Below, in pieces: positions 54,384 to 61,160 of a stretch of DNA of 64,000 bases. Within the stretch, counting starts at the first letter, position 1; every line of letters starts with the position of its first letter. Both the position numbers and the translations under genes were made by a program. This DNA is from Flavobacteriales bacterium UBA6051. GTDB lineage: Bacteria > Bacteroidota > Bacteroidia > Flavobacteriales_D > Crocinitomicaceae. Location of the stretch: NCBI GenBank assembly GCA_002427735.1, contig DIYP01000009.1:8389-72388 (forward strand), in the 5' to 3' direction. Under the pieces are notes generated by a model. That model did not search any database. It saw only the letters and a list, made by a program, of their open reading frames with translations, and was not told where the DNA came from.

Positions 54384-55717
54384 GTAAGACAATTTTATTG
54401 AAATCGGCTACGCTGGTTAATGAAGGTGAGCAAAAAGTCAGCGATGTATTAATTAAAAACGGTAGAATTGAAAAAATCGGGACTTCGTTGGAAGTTTCCG
54501 AAGCTTGTGAAGAAGTTGATTTAAGTGGAAAGTATTTACTTCCAGGTTTCATTGATGATCAGGTTCACTTTCGTGAGCCAGGACTGACGCATAAGGGAGA
54601 TATTTATTCTGAATCAAGAGCAGCTGTTGCTGGGGGGGTGACATCCTATATGGAACAGCCGAATACGAAGCCGACGGCAACTACGATTGAAGAACTAGAG
54701 AAAAAATACCAGCGAGCAAGTGAGGTTTCCTTAGCGAATTATAGCTTCAATATGGGAGCTACAAATGATAATCTCGAGGAGCTGAAAAGAGTGAGTCGTA
54801 AAGATGTTGCGGCGATAAAGATTTTCATGGGATCTTCAACGGGAAATATGTTGGTGGACGAGCAGAATACATTGGATGGGATATTTCAATTGGATCATCT
54901 GTTAATTACCCATTGTGAAGATGAAGCAACGATCCGTAGAAATTTGGAAAGTGCTAAAGCGCAGTTTGGAGAAGATATTCCAATGAGTATGCATCCAGTG
55001 ATTAGGAGTGAAGAAGCTTGTTACTTGAGTTCTTCCTCGGCTGTTGACCTCGCCAAAAAGCATGGGAGCCGATTACACGTTTTTCATATTTCTACTGCCA
55101 AAGAATTAGAACTTTTCGATAATACCATTCCACTTGCTGATAAGAAAATTACGGCAGAAGCATGTATTCACCACATGTGGTTCTCCGATGAGGATTATGC
55201 TGAAAAAGGAACGTTTATCAAATGGAACCCTTCTGTTAAAAAAGCGTCGGACAGAGATGCTATCTTTCAAGGTGTATTGGATAATAAGATCGATGTAATT
55301 GCAACGGATCATGCACCACATACGATTGAAGAGAAACAGAATAAGTATCTGCAAGCGCCTTCTGGAGGCCCACTTGTGCAGCACGCTTTATTGGCAATGT
55401 TGGAACGAGTTGATCAAGGCAAGATATCTATTGAGCGCATGGTTGAAAAGATGTCGCATGCCCCTGCTATCTTGTTCAGAATTCAAGAGCGTGGTTATAT
55501 TCGAGAAGGTTATTTTGCCGACTTGGTAATTGTTGATCCCAATCGAAATGTAACAGTGTCAAAAGACAATATTCTGTATAAATGTGGTTGGTCACCGTTT
55601 GAAGGACACACATTTAATAATGTCATTCATTCTACTTACGTTAATGGGGTGGAAGTATATCGGGATGGAGAAATCATTGAGGGTTCTACTGGTTCTCGCC
55701 TGTTGTTTCATGCATGA
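54380..55717 (+). CDS. pyrC: Dihydroorotase
   Basis: Pyrimidine biosynthesis, ring closure to dihydroorotate. The start at 54380 (ATGA overlap) gives 445 residues. Class I amidohydrolase motifs are FIDDQVHFREPG (positions 58-68), Lys147 (carboxylated, AAIKIFMG), His178 (ITHCED), His236 (VFHIST) and Asp310 (ATDHAPH). The first metal ligand of the usual HxH motif is Gln61; only His63 is left. I recall the same DDQVHF in other Bacteroidota PyrC proteins, so it is likely a feature of the group and active. Downstream gene overlaps by four bases. Confidence 0.93.
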   Translation: MSKTILLKSATLVNEGEQKVSDVLIKNGRIEKIGTSLEVSEACEEVDLSGKYLLPGFIDDQVHFREPGLTHKGDIYSESRAAVAGGVTSYMEQPNTKPTATTIEELEKKYQRASEVSLANYSFNMGATNDNLEELKRVSRKDVAAIKIFMGSSTGNMLVDEQNTLDGIFQLDHLLITHCEDEATIRRNLESAKAQFGEDIPMSMHPVIRSEEACYLSSSSAVDLAKKHGSRLHVFHISTAKELELFDNTIPLADKKITAEACIHHMWFSDEDYAEKGTFIKWNPSVKKASDRDAIFQGVLDNKIDVIATDHAPHTIEEKQNKYLQAPSGGPLVQHALLAMLERVDQGKISIERMVEKMSHAPAILFRIQERGYIREGYFADLVIVDPNRNVTVSKDNILYKCGWSPFEGHTFNNVIHSTYVNGVEVYRDGEIIEGSTGSRLLFHA

Positions 55718-56067
55718 TTAAAATTGGCTTCATAGTACTTGTTTTTGTTCTGTCTTCCTGCGTTGATGGGATTAACAGGATTGAAGCGCCTAAGAATCTG
55801 ATTGAACGCGATAAAATGGTTAGTATTCTGACGGACCTAGTGAAATTGGAGGCGCACATTAAATCAAAGTATGTAGCCGTGAATCAATTTCATAAAGTCA
55901 TGGCTAATTCTGGAGATTCCTTGCTTACTGAATATAATATCAGTTATGAAGACTTTGACGCTTCTTTAAGTTACTATGGTTCACGTCAGGAAGAAATGCA
56001 GGAAATGTACTCGGAAGCTCTGGAAAACCTCAGTCAGGAACTGAGCGAGCTGCAGTCCGCCAATTAA
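55714..56067 (+). CDS. DUF4296 lipoprotein
   Basis: A small lipoprotein (117 aa) with lipobox LSSC. The helical pattern NLIERDKMVSILTDLVKLEAHI and the later YNISYEDFDASLSYYGSRQEEM is that of DUF4296, found near pyrC in many Bacteroidota. Function unknown. It overlaps pyrC by four bases (ATGA) and is the last gene of the three-gene operon. Confidence 0.88.
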   Translation: MIKIGFIVLVFVLSSCVDGINRIEAPKNLIERDKMVSILTDLVKLEAHIKSKYVAVNQFHKVMANSGDSLLTEYNISYEDFDASLSYYGSRQEEMQEMYSEALENLSQELSELQSAN

Positions 56068-56111
56068 ACAGGCAATTTAGTATGACTGAGCAGAGTCGTC
56101 GAATCATTAAT

Positions 56112-57074
56112 TCAAGGCTTTCCGGTAATGAGTTTTCCAATGCGTTCGTACTCAGCACGAGTTTCGGCTTCAAGCTGTCTTGCCCCCAACATATCCGGTG
56201 CGTCAAACCCTCCAGGCCATGTGTATCCGATTAAAGCAATCGTACTTTCCTCATGCAGAGCAAGATTGAAATAGTTGGTTGCAACATCTTTCATTTCAGC
56301 TTGACTAATGCCCCCGAAACCTCCATGTACAGCTGGGATGTAGTGCGCGTCCATCACTAAAACGAGTCGCTGGTGAGCTGATGAAAACTTACTTTTTAGC
56401 GTAGCTAGCTCATCTTGAAAACCGGTATCTGTCATTGGGTCTTTGATGAAATAATGATCAAACCCAATCCAATCAACACTGTTTGGGACTTCCAAATCGG
56501 GTATAGACGGGTAAGCCTCGATGATCATAATCGGAACATTGGGTACGGTGCTTTTGATGTAATCAGATGCTAGTTTCAATTCATTAAAAGAAATGTCATT
56601 CCAAGTAGGCTCTTCTCCAAGGTAAAACGATTGAATACGGGCGCTGTTGTTTGTTAGATCATTTGTAGCGACAAATTGGTCCCAACGAGCCTGATAATCT
56701 GCTCTTAAATCATAGGAAGACCCTGATGGACCCGAACTTCCAGTAAGCTCAAAAAACAATTCACTGATGTGTAGATAAGGCTTCATTTCCAGGTTCAGCA
56801 TTGCATCAATTCGAGCGGAAATATTATCTGTTGGATTGACAACTAAAATGTCGGCGATGTTGCTAAAAGGATGTACTTCATCATTATACACACTCTTGGT
56901 GATGCCATCATTTGGATCATCCCAATAGGTGTCGATTAGAGCAAAACCGAAGTATTGAACATGATTTTCGAAGCATACGATAATCTCTGGATCATCCGGT
57001 TTTTGGTCTTCTTTCTTGCATGCTAAGAGCAAGGAAGAAGCAAGTACAGCGATTAACAGTTTTGATTTTATCAT
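56112..57074 (-). CDS. Lipoprotein with a glycosidase-like TIM barrel
   Basis: A 320-residue lipoprotein with lipobox LLAC followed by the charged tail KKEDQKPDDPE. The sequence has a TIM-barrel look: DWIGFDHYFIKDPM, FYLGEEPTWNDISF (a possible acid/base Glu), PIMIIEAYPS, LVLVMDAHYIPAVHG and IGYTWPGGFD, in the order of beta strands in clan A-type glycoside hydrolases. I cannot place it in a specific family. Cell-surface or periplasmic location is inferred. It is monocistronic, on the minus strand. Confidence 0.65.
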   Translation of the reverse strand: MIKSKLLIAVLASSLLLACKKEDQKPDDPEIIVCFENHVQYFGFALIDTYWDDPNDGITKSVYNDEVHPFSNIADILVVNPTDNISARIDAMLNLEMKPYLHISELFFELTGSSGPSGSSYDLRADYQARWDQFVATNDLTNNSARIQSFYLGEEPTWNDISFNELKLASDYIKSTVPNVPIMIIEAYPSIPDLEVPNSVDWIGFDHYFIKDPMTDTGFQDELATLKSKFSSAHQRLVLVMDAHYIPAVHGGFGGISQAEMKDVATNYFNLALHEESTIALIGYTWPGGFDAPDMLGARQLEAETRAEYERIGKLITGKP

Positions 57075-57204
57075 TTCTAGGAATACTTCAAAGTTGTATT
57101 ACAGTGTGTAGCTCAATCACTGGTTTTGGTCTACAATTTACCATAAAAATGTTAAGTGTAAGCTGTCTAATGCATTTGTAATCAAGGAAAAGGAAGGTTT
57201 TTAC

Positions 57205-57963
57205 TTACCACTCTTCCTTTTTTTGAATAATACACATAGTAGAATGCAATTTCGTTGTGCGATATGTCAACTCAATGCTCTCAATATTCTTTTGGAGGTA
57301 CATCATTTCTTCTTGTGTCATAAATTCACTCACCATAAATGAAGTTCTAATGTAATTCTCAATCATCCGCAAAGTGGTATTCGATTCATCGTCGTCTACA
57401 TTGAATTCTTCTCTTGGGTAGAAGGCAGGAAGTGAAGTATGAACATCTTCAATAATAAAGTACCCACCTGGTTTAAGGTATTTAAACAAGAAACCAAGAC
57501 TCACCTGTTGGTGATCCATAGCGTGTCCACCATCATCAAGGATTACGTCAAAGTCTCCACCATATTTATCAATGAATGCTTGGAGGTCTTCACGTTTCGC
57601 CTGATTAGCAACAAACGTATATATTCCATCTTTTAATCCTTTATCGGAATAATCTTTGAGGTCAATACCGAAAATATCCGCGTTAGGGAAGAAGTCCTTC
57701 CACATAAGATGCGAGGCTCCATTAAGAATCCCTATTTCAAAAAAGCGTTCAATTGAATCGCGTTTCGGAGTTAATAGTCTGTCGTAGAAAGTAATGAAGT
57801 TATGGGCTTGCCCGCATTTATCAGAACTATATTTTGCACAAAGATCATAAATAGTAGGTCGGTCATCACTCGCTTTTCCAGCAGTGGTACTATTTTTCAT
57901 TGTGCTGCATCCGCCAATAGTGAAGGATGCGATAATTAAAGTATAGAGCGCGTGTTTATTCAT
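57205..57963 (-). CDS. Class I methyltransferase with a lipoprotein signal peptide
   Basis: A 252-residue protein whose C-terminal 215 residues are a Rossmann-fold SAM methyltransferase similar to the macrocin/cephalosporin hydroxylase type: FFEIGILNGASHLMWKDFF, DIFGIDLKD, DVILDDGGHAMDHQQVS and GGYFIIEDVHTS. The N-terminus is a lipoprotein signal (a hydrophobic run ending IGGCS). Such export would take the enzyme away from cytoplasmic SAM. An internal ATG (complementary to 57898-57900) would give a cytoplasmic version but leaves a signal-like peptide unexplained. Its start overlaps the upstream AhpD-like gene by eight bases. Confidence 0.82.
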   Translation of the reverse strand: MNKHALYTLIIASFTIGGCSTMKNSTTAGKASDDRPTIYDLCAKYSSDKCGQAHNFITFYDRLLTPKRDSIERFFEIGILNGASHLMWKDFFPNADIFGIDLKDYSDKGLKDGIYTFVANQAKREDLQAFIDKYGGDFDVILDDGGHAMDHQQVSLGFLFKYLKPGGYFIIEDVHTSLPAFYPREEFNVDDDESNTTLRMIENYIRTSFMVSEFMTQEEMMYLQKNIESIELTYRTTKLHSTMCIIQKKEEW

Positions 57964-58516
57964 AATTATAACCTTTCAGTTCTTCTTCATTTACTGCTAA
58001 TCCAAGCCCTAATACAATACGGTTTACAAAATTGAAATAGCCGATTACAAGTGTCGCATCTAAAATTGCTCGATCTGACAAACCTAATGCTTTTAACTGC
58101 TCGGTAGACTTTTTAGTATCGTGATTTGGTTCAAGGGTTAACAGCTCGGCAAATTTACATAATTCCATATCAACGGAAGAGAGATCGAGTTGGGAATAAT
58201 CCATGCGTAATTGATCCGTTTTCTTTTCGTCCTTCCAGTAATGATTTACTGCCTCTGCATGGTGCAATTGACAGTAGTCACAGTTATTTGATTTGGAGAC
58301 AATAACCGCCATCATTTCTCTTTGAACCCTTTTCAAAGGCGACTTTCCGAACATAATCGTCATGTATAAATCCATATGATTGACAATGGATGCTGGATTT
58401 AAACTTTGGATTTTATGTACTTCTGCAAGCTTTCCACGTGACGCGACTATGTCATCGTAAATTTTTCGAAGATCACCCTCGGATTGATCATGCTCAATAA
58501 CATCAATGTATGGCAT
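57956..58516 (-). CDS. AhpD-like (carboxymuconolactone decarboxylase family) protein
   Basis: A 186-residue helical protein of the peroxidase-related branch of the family. The redox site is CDYCQLHHAEA (Cys-x-x-Cys with following His), as in AhpD, which reduces peroxiredoxins. The N-terminal part has YDDIVASRGKLAEVHKIQS, and the C-terminal FVNRIVLGLGL. It is upstream gene of the methyltransferase (eight bases overlap) and has no signal peptide. Confidence 0.9.
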   Translation of the reverse strand: MPYIDVIEHDQSEGDLRKIYDDIVASRGKLAEVHKIQSLNPASIVNHMDLYMTIMFGKSPLKRVQREMMAVIVSKSNNCDYCQLHHAEAVNHYWKDEKKTDQLRMDYSQLDLSSVDMELCKFAELLTLEPNHDTKKSTEQLKALGLSDRAILDATLVIGYFNFVNRIVLGLGLAVNEEELKGYNYE

Positions 58517-58575
58517 ATGTTTTCAGTTTGATAAAGATTTAAAGTTACTCATCTGAACGATTTTGCCTTTCATTG

Positions 58576-58878
58576 ATGAGATTATATTACCTTTTGAAGG
58601 AATTTAGAACACTATTCATGTCCACCAAACTTAAAGTTGTAGGTCTGCATCTGCTGTTGTTTGTAGCGTATACATCGTTTATTGAATACTTAACATGGAA
58701 TTCCGTTGAAGGGTTTGCGCAGGCCATTTATATATTGTTCATGGGAGCATTGCATGTATTGACTTGCAGTACTCTGTTGATTATAACTCTGGTGCATGGA
58801 AAAGATGTTGTTCCTAATGCATTAGCATTGGCCATGATTGTTTTTCTCTCCTTAGTGAGACTTTATCCTGTTATTTGA
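58576..58878 (+). CDS. Small membrane protein, unknown
   Basis: A 100-residue protein starting at the ATG one codon after an in-frame TTG. It has three hydrophobic segments at about 20-38, 47-70 and 80-97 with short charged loops, so it is an inner-membrane protein. I recognise no family. It ends immediately next to the stop of the convergent membrane protein gene (58879). Confidence 0.6.
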   Translation: MRLYYLLKEFRTLFMSTKLKVVGLHLLLFVAYTSFIEYLTWNSVEGFAQAIYILFMGALHVLTCSTLLIITLVHGKDVVPNALALAMIVFLSLVRLYPVI

Positions 58879-59676
58879 TCAAAACTCTTTAGAGTATGGA
58901 TTATTCCATTGCGCCTTTGGAGCCGCGATAAGTTGCAATAGTACCAAAGGAATTACTCCATGAGGAATGCGGTAAATAGTATTTCCAGACCAATACAAAA
59001 GTTCCTGAAAAGTTCCGTCATTTACAATCCCAAAAGAAATGCGTGCTAAAGCTGTGAGTAGTCCCCATGCTATCAGATAGTAGTAGACTCCGTTAATCTT
59101 AAAGGGGCTGAACAACAGCAGGGCGCACAGAATGTCAACAATCCCTACTATTTTCAGAAGTACGTAGGCGTACTCGGCTGATATACCCAGTACATCTGTA
59201 GTCATTGTGATAAAACCGCCAGGAACATAATGGATTCCTAATGCAAACATTCCATGACCTATGAATGTCATGGCGATAAGCATTTTTAACGCAAGTTGAA
59301 TTCCATTCATTTGTGAAGTTTTGCGCTGAGTAAGTATGAGAAAGAGAATGGGAGTGAATAACTTAATGCCATGCTCAATGATTTGTTCGATAACAAAATC
59401 CGATTTGACGAATGCGGCGTAGGTCGTCAAAAACAGGATAGCGGTGCATGGAAGCACGATCCATTGAAGTCGTAACCTCAATAAGTATTCCGTTGGAAAA
59501 AGCAGTGCGAGACTTCCAAAGATCAGAGTGACACCGAACACTGCATGTAAGATCTGACTTTGGTCAAATAATGCTGTAATCGCTTGTTCACCTGTAAGGT
59601 ATGAAAGCCCGCTTCCAAAAAGAATCAGAAAACTGCAGTATTTTATTAGGTCTAACGTATAAGTCTTATTCATCAT
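58879..59676 (-). CDS. Polytopic membrane protein, DoxX-like appearance
   Basis: A protein of 265 residues with about seven to eight membrane segments. The start chosen is one of two adjacent ATG codons (59674-59676); it overlaps the preceding gene by 11 bases. Segments such as LIKYCSFLILFGSGLSYLTG, IGHGMFALGIHYVPGGF and LLKIVGIVDILCALLLF recall DoxX-like proteins of four-helix repeats, but the match is weak. Function unknown. Confidence 0.65.
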   Translation of the reverse strand: MMNKTYTLDLIKYCSFLILFGSGLSYLTGEQAITALFDQSQILHAVFGVTLIFGSLALLFPTEYLLRLRLQWIVLPCTAILFLTTYAAFVKSDFVIEQIIEHGIKLFTPILFLILTQRKTSQMNGIQLALKMLIAMTFIGHGMFALGIHYVPGGFITMTTDVLGISAEYAYVLLKIVGIVDILCALLLFSPFKINGVYYYLIAWGLLTALARISFGIVNDGTFQELLYWSGNTIYRIPHGVIPLVLLQLIAAPKAQWNNPYSKEF

Positions 59677-60961
59677 CTCGCTGCGGGTAACTGATAAAGC
59701 GTATCTCATAATCAATGCCTTCCTCTGCCAAGGGCGAGTACATTCGAACTATTGACTTATTGGTTTGAACCAATTGCAATTCATGCTCCATTCCGAATGC
59801 TGCTTGATCGTGATAAGAATTAATGGGAGAACCGGCATTGATGGAGTTAAATGGATACAACATGTTATTCACGGTTTCGAAATCTTCACAGTAATAGATA
59901 TCGAACCCTCCAAACCCCATTTGTTTGTTGCTAGAGAAATAGAAAACCTGATTTTGTTCATCCCAGTATGGTGAGCATTCGTCGGCAGGGGTATTAACTC
60001 GCAATAGTGGTGATATCGATGTTGCCGTATTTGAAGACAAATCTATGTTGGCCACAAATAAGTCTTTATTCCCGTTAACATTAGACGTATAGTACATCTG
60101 TTTGCCATCTGTAGTAATGAATGCGTCAGACGACCAACTTCCCATATTAACGGAATTGGGCAACTTTTTTGGAGTCGAAAAATGTTTTCCATCACAGCTG
60201 GCACTGAACAGATAACGCTCGTTGTTTTCTTCAAACGCAAACACGAGATGATTGCCATCAGCGGTCATGAAAGGAGTAATCATTCCTGTTGGTGCATTCT
60301 TAATAGTAGAAGAGATTTTACCGTCGTTATCCAGAACGTGTATTTCATTCCCAACAAGACGATACCTTTTATTCGTCGCATTTGACCGTACCCAGCTGTC
60401 GCCCTTGATGATTCCTGCAAGTTCGGCTCTTGGTCTCCACAATTCAGGTGAATACAGTGATTTTATCTGATGGAAATAAACTTCATAATCTGCGTAGGTG
60501 TATGGATATTCATCCTCATATCGAGTTAAGTCTGTTTGTTTTCCGTAGAGCTTTTTGAAATGTTTTAGATTATGGTGTACCATATCATATTTCCCAACCT
60601 TGATTCCTGTTTCGAACAATCGGAAGTAATAGTGTGGTTTTTGTTCAATGGCAAAGTCAATTCCAGAGTTGTAAAAGAAAAAAGCTGAATCAAGGACTCC
60701 TTGTTCATAGTAAATATCTGCTAAAAACAAGTGCGCTTCCGTAAGTGCAAAACTTGTATTGATGGCTTCGTATAAGGATTGCTTTGCTTTTTCAATACGT
60801 CCTTTAGCATAGAGCTCACAGGCTTCATTATAGAATGGCAGGGCTTCATATTGTGTTCCCGCATTTCCCTTGGGGTGATCTGGTTCATCATGCGGGTCTT
60901 GCGCATGTATTGCAGGGGAGTAATAAAGGTTTAGCAATATGAAAACGATGGTTATTCTCAT
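59666..60961 (-). CDS. TPR and WD40-like (PD40) propeller protein, secreted
   Basis: A 431-residue exported protein with signal peptide ending AIHAQ. The first 120 residues contain TPR-like helices (YNEACELYAKGRIEKAKQS, AHLFLADIYYEQGVLDSAFF). After about 190 a beta propeller of PD40 type appears: PFMTADGNHLVFAFEEN, DAFITTDGKQMYYTSNVNGNK, CSPYWDEQNQVFYFSSN, then GFGGFDIYY. The combination TPR-PD40 is like PorE and related outer-membrane associated proteins, but there is no OmpA-like C-terminal domain, so I do not call it PorE. Confidence 0.78.
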   Translation of the reverse strand: MRITIVFILLNLYYSPAIHAQDPHDEPDHPKGNAGTQYEALPFYNEACELYAKGRIEKAKQSLYEAINTSFALTEAHLFLADIYYEQGVLDSAFFFYNSGIDFAIEQKPHYYFRLFETGIKVGKYDMVHHNLKHFKKLYGKQTDLTRYEDEYPYTYADYEVYFHQIKSLYSPELWRPRAELAGIIKGDSWVRSNATNKRYRLVGNEIHVLDNDGKISSTIKNAPTGMITPFMTADGNHLVFAFEENNERYLFSASCDGKHFSTPKKLPNSVNMGSWSSDAFITTDGKQMYYTSNVNGNKDLFVANIDLSSNTATSISPLLRVNTPADECSPYWDEQNQVFYFSSNKQMGFGGFDIYYCEDFETVNNMLYPFNSINAGSPINSYHDQAAFGMEHELQLVQTNKSIVRMYSPLAEEGIDYEIRFISYPQRDDE

Positions 60962-60986
60962 GAGTTTACAGTATGTTTTAGCCGTT

Positions 60987-60994
60987 CAAAAGTA
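60987..60994 (-). promoter_or_regulatory. -7 box for the TPR/PD40 protein gene
   Basis: The minus strand reads TACTTTTG, fitting TAnnTTTG, 26 bases before the start at 60961. A CAA (TTG on the minus strand) at 61009-61011 is closer than the usual -33 spacing. Confidence 0.4.
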
Positions 60995-61160
60995 GTACAG
61001 CCGAACCGCAAGTTAAAGTCGTAACTCTATAATTAACAGAAGTTTAAAATGCTTAATAATCAGCAAATATTATTTACGAGATAATAATATTGAAATGCTC
61101 TGCAGGTTAAGAATGATTGCTCAATTTGTTCCGTTGAATCAAAAAACTCTAGCCACTAAA

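Noticed and set aside
59666..60961. Identification of the TPR/PD40 protein as PorE
   Set aside because: The OmpA-like peptidoglycan-binding end that defines PorE is missing and the chain is shorter.
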